Assembly (NCBI GenBank): GCA_029946075.1
Contig: JAQSDT010000056.1
Location: forward strand, 1 to 8,161
DNA length: 8,161 nt
Source of the DNA: a bacterium
Lineage (GTDB): Bacteria > Pseudomonadota > Alphaproteobacteria > Rhizobiales > Xanthobacteraceae
Direction of reading: 5' to 3'
The notes beneath the pieces are model-generated. The model ran no database searches and was not told the origin of the DNA. It was given only the letters and a program-made list of their open reading frames with translations. Position numbers and translations under genes: made by a program. This document shows positions 1 through 6,337 of the stretch, piece after piece. Positions within the stretch are counted from its first letter, which is position 1, and each line of letters begins with the position of its first letter.

Positions 1-1
1 C

Positions 2-634
2 CGCAACTGCTCGACCTACGACGTGCTGGTCGGCGAAGCGCCGCTGCGCGAGGCCGTCGTGGTCACCGCAGTGCCGCGGCTGCACATCGCATCGTCGACG
101 ATGGATCTGTCCGGCCTCGAACTCGAACTCGGCACCACGCCCGGCCGGGCCTTCCGCCTACGCGATGCGATCGCCGCGCTGAACAAGGATGCCGCGCCCG
201 ACACCGATTACACCTATGTGCTGATCGACTGCCCGCCCTCGCTCAATCTGCTCACCGTCAACGCGATGGCGGCGTCGGATGCGATCCTGGTGCCGCTGCA
301 GTGCGAGTTCTTCGCGCTCGAAGGTCTGTCGCAATTGCTGCAGACGGTGGAGCAGGTGCGCTCGACGCTGAATCCGAATTTGTCGATCCACGGCATCGTG
401 CTGACGATGTTCGACTCCCGCAACAATCTGTCGAACCAGGTCGTTGCCGACGTGCGGCAGTTCATGGGCTCGAAAGTCTACAACACCATGATCCCGCGCA
501 ACGTGCGCATCTCCGAAGCGCCGTCCTACGGCAAGCCCGTGCTGGTTTACGATCTCAAATGCGTCGGCAGCGACGCGTATCTGAAGCTCGCGACCGAAGT
601 CATCCAGCGCGAGCGCGAATTGCGGGCACACTAG
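2..634 (+). CDS. parA: Chromosome partitioning ATPase ParA, 3' part (5' end outside the window)
   Basis: ParA is a cytoplasmic, nucleoid-binding ATPase that moves ParB-parS complexes during chromosome segregation. The reading frame is open from the left edge and ends at TAG 632-634, giving 210 visible residues. ParA-family proteins of this type are usually about 260-290 residues, so roughly 70 N-terminal residues, including the KGGVGKTT Walker A loop, lie upstream. Visible features, numbered from the first full codon, are the Walker B-type stretch VLIDCPPSL (residues 73-81) and the conserved C-terminal EAPSYGKP (172-179). The phrases STMDLSGLELEL and FFALEGLSQLL are also typical of chromosomal ParA. 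An internal ATG at 119 or GTG at 23 could be mistaken for the start, but the homologous sequence clearly continues upstream of both. parB follows on the same strand after a 200-base gap filled with palindromic repeats. The identification is firm from family-typical sequence and from the parB neighbour. Confidence 0.95.
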   Translation, partial: RNCSTYDVLVGEAPLREAVVVTAVPRLHIASSTMDLSGLELELGTTPGRAFRLRDAIAALNKDAAPDTDYTYVLIDCPPSLNLLTVNAMAASDAILVPLQCEFFALEGLSQLLQTVEQVRSTLNPNLSIHGIVLTMFDSRNNLSNQVVADVRQFMGSKVYNTMIPRNVRISEAPSYGKPVLVYDLKCVGSDAYLKLATEVIQRERELRAH

Positions 635-643
635 ATTTCACGA

Positions 644-688
644 CGTCATTCCGGACAATCCGCGTGAGCGGATTGATCCGGAATCTCG
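644..688. repeat. Palindromic repeat directly after parA (REP-like half unit)
   Basis: This is a near-perfect hairpin starting 9 bases after the parA stop. The left arm, ATTCCGGACAATCCGC (648-663), pairs with 668-684 over 16 base pairs with one bulged A, and the loop is GTGA (664-667). The element is bounded by CGTCATTCCGG (644-654) and CCGGAATCTCG (678-688). The same two end sequences recur, in reverse orientation, in the right half of the palindrome at 2956-3049, around an unrelated inner stem. No U-run follows, so it does not look like a classical intrinsic terminator. It could stabilise the parA mRNA end or reduce read-through into parB, but that is inference. Confidence 0.8.
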
Positions 689-705
689 ACGTATCGAAAT
701 GGTGT

Positions 706-792
706 CGTAGGGTGGGCAAAGGCGTCTTCGCCGTGCCCACCGTTTTTGCAGGAAAAGTTTTGGTGGGCACGCTTCGCTTTGCCCACCCTACG
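706..792. repeat. Double-hairpin palindrome between parA and parB (BIME-like)
   Basis: A 16-base perfect inverted repeat, CGTAGGGTGGGCAAAG (706-721) and its complement (777-792), encloses a second inverted pair, GTGCCCACC (733-741) and GGTGGGCAC (762-770). The 8-mer GGTGGGCA therefore occurs four times in alternating orientation (711-718, 734-741, 762-769, 780-787). The RNA or single strand can form one long arm or two separate hairpins (711-741 and 762-787). This is the architecture of paired REP elements. I recall very similar GGTGGGCA palindromes scattered in Bradyrhizobium genomes. The element ends 31 bases before the parB Shine-Dalgarno sequence. Confidence 0.8.
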
Positions 793-822
793 AAACGAAA
801 TGCGGAGTGGTAAGTGAATCCT

Positions 823-828
823 AGGGAG
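823..828 (+). promoter_or_regulatory. Shine-Dalgarno sequence that sets the parB start
   Basis: AGGGAG lies 6 bases before the ATG at 835. The frame is also open from a GTG at 814, but that codon has no comparable purine-rich site, and the extra residues (NPRELA) are not part of the usual ParB start MADEARSRLGRGL. The ATG at 835 is preferred. Confidence 0.75.
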
Positions 829-834
829 CTGGCG

Positions 835-1722
835 ATGGCCGATGAGGCGCGTTCGCGATTGGGTCGGGGACTTGCAAGTCTGATCGGCGATGTCGGCGGC
901 GAGGCCGCGCATGTCGACCGGCCGCGCAACCAGCGCAAGGTGCCGATCGAATTTCTGAAACCCAATCCGCGCAACCCGCGCCGCACGTTTGCCGACACCG
1001 AACTCGGCGAGCTCTCGGCTTCGATCAAGCAGCACGGCGTGATCCAGCCGATCGTGGTGCGTCCGGTCAAGGGCGTGCAGGATCGTTTTGAAATCATCGC
1101 AGGCGAACGGCGCTGGCGCGCATCGCAGATCGCCGGCCTGCACGAAGTGCCGATCGTGCCGGTCGACGTCAGCGACTCCGACGCGCTTGAGATCGCGATC
1201 ATCGAAAACGTGCAGCGCGAAGATCTCAACGCGATGGAAGAGGCGCTCGGCTATCACGCGCTGGCCGAAGAATTCAAACGCAGCCCGGAAGACATCGCCA
1301 GGGAAGTCGGCAAGAGCCGCAGCCACGTCGCCAACATGATGCGGCTGACCAAGTTGCCGGCCGAGGTGCAGGCTTATATTTCCCGGGGAGAATTGTCGGC
1401 CGGTCACGCCCGCGCGCTGATCGGCGTGCCCGATCCGCTCGCCGCCGCCAAGCGCATCGTCGCCGAAGGCCTCAACGTCCGCCAGGCCGAGGCGCTGGCG
1501 CATGAAGAGGGCGTACCGGAGCGCAAGCAGCAAAAGACCCGCAGCGGCGGCGCGGTCAAGGAAAAAGACCCGGATACAATTGTACTGGAAAAGCGCGTCA
1601 GCGACGCGCTCGGGCTTGCCGTCACGGTCAACCACCGCGATCCCGGCGGCTCGGTCCAGATCAACTACCGCAACCTCGAGCAGCTCGACGAAGTGATGCG
1701 GCGGCTGGCCAAGGGCAGCTGA
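835..1722 (+). CDS. parB: Chromosome partitioning protein ParB (CTP-dependent DNA clamp)
   Basis: ParB binds parS sites near the origin, loads as a CTP-dependent sliding clamp and stimulates the ParA ATPase. The product from ATG 835 is 295 residues, normal for chromosomal ParB. Visible in order are the N-terminal ParA-contacting segment RLGRGLASLIGDV (about 8-20), the NPRNPRR motif (44-50), the GERRWRA CTP-binding motif (90-96) and ENVQRED (124-130). These are followed by a helix-turn-helix around 152-174 (EDIAREVGKSRSHVANMMRLTKLP), GELSAGHAR (185-193), a charged linker rich in K, R and E (about 224-246) and the C-terminal dimerisation region (about 248-292). All key family motifs are intact. 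It follows parA on the same strand, as in the usual parAB operon, but with an unusually long repeat-filled gap. No parS-like site (TGTTTCACGTGAAACA) was seen in the window. Confidence 0.97.
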   Translation: MADEARSRLGRGLASLIGDVGGEAAHVDRPRNQRKVPIEFLKPNPRNPRRTFADTELGELSASIKQHGVIQPIVVRPVKGVQDRFEIIAGERRWRASQIAGLHEVPIVPVDVSDSDALEIAIIENVQREDLNAMEEALGYHALAEEFKRSPEDIAREVGKSRSHVANMMRLTKLPAEVQAYISRGELSAGHARALIGVPDPLAAAKRIVAEGLNVRQAEALAHEEGVPERKQQKTRSGGAVKEKDPDTIVLEKRVSDALGLAVTVNHRDPGGSVQINYRNLEQLDEVMRRLAKGS

Positions 1723-1820
1723 AGCGGAAAATTTCTACTTTGCATGGGGTTGTTTTCGAGATTTTGGTTTTTGGGGCCGCGCTCGGACGTAAGGCGCCGG
1801 GACTGACATGACGTTCTCGG

Positions 1821-1905
1821 CGTCATTGCGAGGAGCGACAGCGACGAAGCAATCCATCCATCCCCGAGTGGGGACATGGATTGCTTCGCTCCGCTCGCAA
1901 TGACG
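1821..1905. repeat. Palindromic repeat between convergent parB and holA
   Basis: The outer arms are CGTCATTGCGAG (1821-1832) and its exact complement (1894-1905). The inner arms are CGAAGCAATCCAT (1845-1857) and its exact complement (1876-1888). At the centre is a small hairpin, TCCCC/GGGGA with loop GAGT (1861-1874). Between the inner and outer arms the two halves differ in length, so the palindrome is imperfect there. It ends 5 bases from the holA stop codon. The preceding stretch 1723-1820 holds an AT-richer segment (about 1729-1775) and no gene that I can support. The position suggests a possible two-way transcription barrier for parB and holA, though no clear U-run adjoins it. Confidence 0.85.
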
Positions 1906-1910
1906 AGCGG

Positions 1911-2939
1911 CTACCCCCGCCGCTTCGCGTTCGCCGCGATCGACAGCAGCGTTCGTTGCGCGATCGCTGGCGCCAGCGAGGCCTGCTTGCGCATGTCGAG
2001 CGCCGCGGTTGCCAGCAGCTCGATGATCCCCACCAGCCGTGCCGCGCTGAAATTGCGCAGCGCGATTTCAACGGCGCCCTTGCGCGAGAAGTGCAGCCGC
2101 GGATAGCCGCTTTCGAGCAGCGTCGAGACCGGCGTGCCCTCGGCCACCGCAAGCGCGGATTTGTGCAGCCACGCCGCCTGGCGCTGCGCGGCCGAGATGA
2201 TGATGCCGGGATAGGTGCCCGCAACCATCGCCTTGGCGAATTCGCTTTCGACGAGGTCGGCCTTGCCGGCGAAGGCGCCGTCCACGATCGGATCGAGTTT
2301 CAGTTCGGACGCATCCGACACCACGGTCATGACGTCGTCGAGCGTGATCTCGCCCTTGCCGTGGGAATAGAGCGCCAGCTTGCGCAGCTCGTTGCGTGAG
2401 GCCTGACGGTCGCCGCCGAGCAGCGACATCAGCACCGCGCGCGCATCGGTCGCGATCTTCAGATTCGACGGGCGCAGCTCGTCGTCGATCAGCCGTGCAA
2501 GGTCGCGTTCGCCGTCGGGATAGCAGCCGATGGCGACCGCGGTCCTGGCGCGCTCGCAGGCCTTGCGCAGCGGCGATTCCGCCCGCAGCTCGCCGGCCTC
2601 GATCACGATGCGGCAATCCTTGATCGGCGAATCCGCCAGCGTATCGACGCCGCTGGCAAAGCTGCGCGAACCGGCACGGACGCGGATCGCGCGGCGGCCG
2701 CCGAACATCGGGATCGTCATGGCCTCGTCGACCAGCCGCGACGGTTCGGTCGACAGCTCGTCGCCGTCCAGCCGCACCAGCGAGAACGGATCGTTGGGAT
2801 CGTCGACCGCGGATGCCACCAGCGCGTCGGCGCGCTCACGCACCAGGCCGGCGTCGGGACCGTAGAGCAGGATGATGGGGCGGCCGGCATCGGGCCGGGC
2901 GAGAAAAGCGTCGATCTCTTTTCCGCGAAGCGCGACCAC
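1911..2939 (-). CDS. holA: DNA polymerase III subunit delta (clamp loader)
   Basis: HolA is the clamp-loader subunit that opens the beta sliding clamp so that it can be placed on DNA at the replication fork. The product is 342 residues, almost the same length as the E. coli delta subunit (343). The N-terminal region has the family-typical phrase IILLYGPDAGLVRERAD (about 22-38), where an active AAA+ ATPase would carry a Walker A lysine; loss of that loop is normal for delta. The middle and C-terminal parts are helical, with the usual RNELRKLALYS and AAWLHKSAL-type segments of the collar domain. The start is GTG at 2937-2939: an in-frame TGA (2958-2960) sits 18 bases upstream, and AGGAAAG (2947-2953) is correctly spaced, so no earlier start is possible. 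The stop is TAG at 1911-1913. It is last in the leuS-lptE-holA block, separated from lptE by a repeat. Confidence 0.95.
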   Translation of the reverse strand: MVALRGKEIDAFLARPDAGRPIILLYGPDAGLVRERADALVASAVDDPNDPFSLVRLDGDELSTEPSRLVDEAMTIPMFGGRRAIRVRAGSRSFASGVDTLADSPIKDCRIVIEAGELRAESPLRKACERARTAVAIGCYPDGERDLARLIDDELRPSNLKIATDARAVLMSLLGGDRQASRNELRKLALYSHGKGEITLDDVMTVVSDASELKLDPIVDGAFAGKADLVESEFAKAMVAGTYPGIIISAAQRQAAWLHKSALAVAEGTPVSTLLESGYPRLHFSRKGAVEIALRNFSAARLVGIIELLATAALDMRKQASLAPAIAQRTLLSIAANAKRRG

Positions 2940-2946
2940 TACAAAT

Positions 2947-2953
2947 CTTTCCT
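2947..2953 (-). promoter_or_regulatory. Shine-Dalgarno sequence for the GTG start of holA
   Basis: On the minus strand AGGAAAG lies 7 bases before the GTG start codon. Together with the in-frame stop formed by the edge of the adjacent palindrome (2958-2960), it fixes the holA start. Confidence 0.65.
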
Positions 2954-2955
2954 GG

Positions 2956-3049
2956 CGTCATTCCGAGGCGCGTCGTCAGGCGCGAACCCGGAATCCAGAG
3001 GTTATTGCGCGAGATTCCGGGTTCGTGCTTCGCACGCCCCGGAATGACG
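2956..3049. repeat. Two-unit palindromic repeat between lptE and holA (REP pair)
   Basis: The outer arms CGTCATTCCG (2956-2965) and CGGAATGACG (3040-3049) are exact complements. The inner arms CGAACCCGGAATC (2983-2995) and GATTCCGGGTTCG (3013-3025) are also exact complements. Each half can also fold alone. The right half forms ATTCCGGG/CCCGGAAT enclosing CGTGC-TTC-GCACG. The left half forms ATTCCG/CGGAAT enclosing a short GCGC pair. Two hairpins facing each other across a short spacer is the classic paired-REP arrangement. The element fills nearly all of the lptE-holA gap. I recall this family as abundant in Bradyrhizobium and Rhodopseudomonas genomes. Confidence 0.85.
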
Positions 3050-3054
3050 GAAGA

Positions 3055-3606
3055 TCAGGTGCCGGCGACGAAGTACGACGCCAGCCGGGTCTGGATATGC
3101 TCGGCGATTTCCTGCGCGGCGCGATCCTCTGCGTCGCGGAAGGCGCGGGCGCGTGCGAAGCGCTGCAGCGCGCCCGGAATATCGTAGGAGACGCGCGAGA
3201 AGGTGGTGCCGGTCATGACCGACTTGTTCGAGGCGAGATCAATCAGATTGTACTGCGCGTCGATGCCGTAGTTTTCGCTCGAGGGCAGCGCGGTGTTCGG
3301 GTCGATCATCAGCGACGAGCGCGAGCTGGAGAACCGCAGCACCAGGCGGTGCGTCGGCGGCATGCCGGTGGCGTTGCCGTAGAGCTTGAATGCCAGCGCG
3401 TTGCGGATTTCGACCTGCACGCGGGCTTCGCGCGAGGCGTTGTTCTTTTCGACGGGGGGGATTTCTACACCCATCAGCTTTTCGCGCAGGCCCGGCGAGC
3501 CGTCGCCGCGATCGGCATACATCGGCTGGAAGCAACCGGCCGTCAGCGCCGCCAGAGCGGCGACGGCGAGTAGCCGAGCGGCGATCCGGGTCTTAGCCAA
3601 CGACAT
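3055..3606 (-). CDS. lptE: LPS-assembly lipoprotein LptE
   Basis: LptE is an outer-membrane lipoprotein that sits in the LptD barrel and helps insert lipopolysaccharide into the outer leaflet. The product is 183 residues, typical for the family. The N-terminus has basic residues (KTRIAAR), a hydrophobic core and the lipobox LTAGC, with the lipidated cysteine at residue 25. Phenylalanine rather than aspartate follows the cysteine, which agrees with outer-membrane sorting. FQPMYAD directly after the cysteine is characteristic of alphaproteobacterial LptE. The remainder (about 45-180) fits the small alpha/beta fold, with a C-terminal helix rich in A, E and R. The ATG (3604-3606) lies inside the end of leuS, giving a 14-base overlap, so the two are almost certainly co-transcribed. 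The identification rests on the lipoprotein signal, size, characteristic phrases and the leuS-lptE-holA gene order. Confidence 0.92.
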   Translation of the reverse strand: MSLAKTRIAARLLAVAALAALTAGCFQPMYADRGDGSPGLREKLMGVEIPPVEKNNASREARVQVEIRNALAFKLYGNATGMPPTHRLVLRFSSSRSSLMIDPNTALPSSENYGIDAQYNLIDLASNKSVMTGTTFSRVSYDIPGALQRFARARAFRDAEDRAAQEIAEHIQTRLASYFVAGT

Positions 3607-6217
3607 TGACGATCCTCATGGGAACCACGATTACCTTGCGCACGGCGTTGCCGCCGAGGGCGAGTTTTACCGCATCGAGCGCCAAAACGGCAGCCTCAAT
3701 TTCCGGATTTTGGGCGCCCCGTGGCACGGTAACATCACCCCGTTTCTTGCCGTTGACCTGGACCACCAGCGTCACGGTGTCTTCAACCAGCAAATCGCGT
3801 TCGATTTGCGGCCAATGGGCCTCCGAAATCAGCCCTTTCTGACCCAGAACCGTCCAGCACTCCTCGGCCAGATGGGGCATCATGGGCGCGAACAGTTGAA
3901 CAAGAATGACCGCGGCCTCCCGGACCGCCCAGGCGGTGTCCGGCGCAGGCACCCCGCCCTTGCCCAGTACCTCGGCCAGCGCATTGGCGAATTCCCGGAT
4001 ATGGGCGAGGCAGACGTTGAAATGCAGCCGCTCGATCCCTGACGACACCTTGTCCAGCGCGCCATGGGCGGCCTTGCGCAGCGCCAGCGCCTCGGTGCCG
4101 AAGGTCGCCGGCCGGGCGGCTGGAGCCGCCCTGGCGATCTCGGCCGATTCGTTCACCAGCCGCCACAGCCGCTGCACGAAGCGCGAGGCGCCCTGCACGC
4201 GTTCGTCGCTCCAGATCACGTCGCGATCCGGCGGCGAGTCCGACAGCATGAACCAGCGCGCGACGTCGGCGCCGTAGCTGGCGATGATGTCGTCGGGGTC
4301 GACGGTGTTCTTCTTCGACTTCGACATCTTCTCGATCGAGCCGATCGTGACGGGTTCGCCGCCCTCGATCATGATCGCCCGCCGCTCGGCGCCGATAGCC
4401 TCGATCTTCACCTCGGCCGGCGTCACGTAAGTGCCGTCGCCCTTCTGGTAGGTCTCGTGAACCACCATGCCCTGGGTGAACATGCCGGCGAACGGCTCGT
4501 CCATGTTGAGGTGGCCGGTCGCCTTCATCGCGCGGGTGAAGAAGCGGCTGTAGAGCAGATGCAAAATCGCGTGCTCGACGCCGCCGATATACTGGTCGAT
4601 CGGCAGCATCCGGTTGGCGACGTCAGGTGTTGTCGGCGCCTTCTCGTTCCACGGATCGGTGAAGCGTGCGAAGTACCAGGACGAATCCACGAAGGTGTCC
4701 ATGGTGTCGGTTTCGCGTACGGCTTTGCCGCCGCATTTCGGGCAGTTGACGTGCTTCCAGGTCGGATGATGGTCGAGCGCGTTGCCCGGCTTGTCGAAGC
4801 TGACGTCCTCCGGCAACACCACGGGCAGGTCGCCGTCGGGCACCGGCACCACATCGCATTTCGGGCAATGGATGACAGGGATCGGACAGCCCCAATAGCG
4901 CTGGCGCGAAATGCCCCAGTCGCGCAGGCGGAAGTTCACCTGCCGCTCGCCGACCGGCGCGTCGCCGCGCAGCTCGGTTTCCAGCCGCTTCGCCACTTCC
5001 TGCTTGGCCTGCTCGATGGTCATGCCGTCGAGGAAGCGGGAATTGATCATGCGGCCGTCGCCGTCATAGGCGGTGTCCGACACGACGAACGTCTTCGGGT
5101 CCTGGCCTTCGGGGCAGACCACCGGAATATTGCCGAGCTTGTACTTGTTGACGAAGTCGAGGTCGCGCTGGTCATGCGCCGGGCAGCCGAAGATGGCGCC
5201 GGTGCCGTATTCCATCAGCACGAAGTTCGCGACATAAACCGGCAGCTGCCAATTGGGGTCGAACGGATGCACGGCGCGGATGCCGGTGTCGAAACCCTGC
5301 TTCTCGGCGGTGTCGATGATTTCCTGCGCGGTGCCGATCTTCTTGATGTCGGCGATGAACTGCGCCAGCTTCGGGTTCTTCGCGGCGGCCGCCGTCGCCA
5401 GCGGATGATCGGCCGAGATCGCCATGAATTTTGCGCCGAACAGCGTGTCCGGCCGCGTCGTGAAGATCTTCAGCTCGCTTTCGCCCGCCGGCGTCGTCGC
5501 CGTATCCAGGAGAAAGCGGATCAGCAGGCCTTCGGAGCGGCCGATCCAGTTGCGCTGCATCAGCCGCACTTTATCAGGCCAGCGATCCAGACCATCGAGC
5601 GCGTCCAGCAGTTCCTGCGAGTACTTCGTGATCTTGAAGACCCACTGGCTCATCTCGCGCTGCTCGACGACGGCGCCCGAGCGCCAGCCGCGGCCGTCGA
5701 TCACCTGCTCGTTGGCGAGCACGGTCATGTCGACCGGATCCCAGTTCAGCTTGCGCTTCTCACGCTCGGCAAGGCCCGCGGCCAGCATGTCCAGAAACAT
5801 CTTCTGCTGGTGCTTGTAGTAGCTGGGATCGCAGGTCGCGAATTCCCGGCTCCAGTCGAGCGACAGGCCGATCGACTGCAGCTGCTTCTTCATCGCGGCG
5901 ATGTTGTCGTAGGTCCAGGCCTTCGGGGCGACCTTGCGCTCGATCGCGGCGTTCTCCGCCGGCAGGCCGAACGCGTCCCAGCCCATCGGGTGCAGCACGT
6001 TAAAGCCCTTGGCGCGCATGAATCGCGCCAGCACGTCGCCCAGCGTGTAATTGCGGACATGCCCGATATGGATGCGCCCGGACGGATAGGGGAACATCTC
6101 AAGCACATAGTATTTCGGCCGGGGATCGTCGTTTTTCGAGGCGAAGATCGCCTTCTCATCCCACTGGCGTTGCCAGCGCGGCTCGGAATCACGGGCGTTA
6201 TAGCGTTCGGAGGTCAT
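3593..6217 (-). CDS. leuS: Leucyl-tRNA synthetase
   Basis: LeuRS charges tRNA-Leu with leucine and hydrolyses mischarged tRNA; it is a cytoplasmic class I aminoacyl-tRNA synthetase. The product is 874 residues (E. coli LeuRS has 860). Visible motifs are HIGH (50-53, in PYPSGRIHIGHVRNY), the threonine-rich editing motif TTRPDT (253-258), and the GTGAIFGCPAHDQRD stretch (338-352) of the editing pocket with its conserved Asp. Two CPKC pairs (451-454 and 492-495) form a zinc-binding insert, and the KMSKS loop is at 630-634. The C-terminal anticodon-binding and tail domains follow, ending VVPMRIVNVVG. All catalytic and editing motifs are present, so the enzyme should be active and proofreading-competent. 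The start ATG (6215-6217) gives the usual MTSERYNARD beginning, although no strong Shine-Dalgarno sequence precedes it. It heads the leuS-lptE-holA block. The long open frame on the opposite strand is a codon-bias artefact. Confidence 0.99.
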   Translation of the reverse strand: MTSERYNARDSEPRWQRQWDEKAIFASKNDDPRPKYYVLEMFPYPSGRIHIGHVRNYTLGDVLARFMRAKGFNVLHPMGWDAFGLPAENAAIERKVAPKAWTYDNIAAMKKQLQSIGLSLDWSREFATCDPSYYKHQQKMFLDMLAAGLAEREKRKLNWDPVDMTVLANEQVIDGRGWRSGAVVEQREMSQWVFKITKYSQELLDALDGLDRWPDKVRLMQRNWIGRSEGLLIRFLLDTATTPAGESELKIFTTRPDTLFGAKFMAISADHPLATAAAAKNPKLAQFIADIKKIGTAQEIIDTAEKQGFDTGIRAVHPFDPNWQLPVYVANFVLMEYGTGAIFGCPAHDQRDLDFVNKYKLGNIPVVCPEGQDPKTFVVSDTAYDGDGRMINSRFLDGMTIEQAKQEVAKRLETELRGDAPVGERQVNFRLRDWGISRQRYWGCPIPVIHCPKCDVVPVPDGDLPVVLPEDVSFDKPGNALDHHPTWKHVNCPKCGGKAVRETDTMDTFVDSSWYFARFTDPWNEKAPTTPDVANRMLPIDQYIGGVEHAILHLLYSRFFTRAMKATGHLNMDEPFAGMFTQGMVVHETYQKGDGTYVTPAEVKIEAIGAERRAIMIEGGEPVTIGSIEKMSKSKKNTVDPDDIIASYGADVARWFMLSDSPPDRDVIWSDERVQGASRFVQRLWRLVNESAEIARAAPAARPATFGTEALALRKAAHGALDKVSSGIERLHFNVCLAHIREFANALAEVLGKGGVPAPDTAWAVREAAVILVQLFAPMMPHLAEECWTVLGQKGLISEAHWPQIERDLLVEDTVTLVVQVNGKKRGDVTVPRGAQNPEIEAAVLALDAVKLALGGNAVRKVIVVPMRIVNVVG
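3613..3617 (-). promoter_or_regulatory. lptE Shine-Dalgarno sequence inside the leuS coding region
   Basis: GAGGA on the minus strand lies 6 bases upstream of the lptE ATG and within the last codons of leuS. Ribosomes finishing leuS would pass over or stop next to this site, which supports translational coupling of the two genes. Confidence 0.7.
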
Positions 6218-6266
6218 GGAATCGCGGGGCTTTTTGCGGGTTAAGGTCCTGTCCAGAGGACGGCGG

Positions 6267-6296
6267 ACTAGGCCACAAAAGCAGCTGCGGGGTCAA
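6267..6296 (-). promoter_or_regulatory. Candidate leuS promoter (weak)
   Basis: In the 120-base gap between the cyclase stop and leuS, the minus strand reads TTGACC (6291-6296). This resembles a -35 box and is followed after 17 or 18 bases by GCCTAG or CCTAGT, a poor -10 match. It would give a leader of about 40-50 bases containing a short GTCCT/AGGAC stem. No intrinsic terminator for the upstream cyclase gene was recognised in the gap, so read-through from that gene is an alternative source of leuS transcription. Confidence 0.28.
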
Positions 6297-6337
6297 CGGG
6301 TTGGGGAGGCGGAACGGGCTTGTTCGGCCGGCAGGGC

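Noticed and set aside
636..645. TTTCACGACG after parA as a parS-like site
   Set aside because: Only the TTTCACG half resembles TGTTTCACGTGAAACA; the complementary half is absent. No full parS was found in the window.
814..834. GTG at 814 as the parB start
   Set aside because: The ATG at 835 has a good AGGGAG site and gives the standard ParB N-terminus; the GTG has neither.
646..1635. A 329-codon open frame on the minus strand opposite parB
   Set aside because: It is a shadow of parB codon bias that also runs through the non-coding palindromes, and it shows no recognisable domain.
1723..1820. AT-richer stretch after parB as an intrinsic terminator or small gene
   Set aside because: No GC-rich stem followed by a U-run could be identified, and no open frame there resembles a protein.
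1881..2399. Plus-strand open frame of 172 codons opposite holA
   Set aside because: It starts inside the palindrome and runs antisense to a clear holA, with a typical shadow-frame composition.
4064..6244. A 726-codon open frame on the plus strand opposite leuS
   Set aside because: It is antisense to an unmistakable LeuRS with all motifs intact. Its composition (rich in R, H, V, A, D) is what GC-rich codon bias produces on the opposite strand, and no protein family is recognisable.
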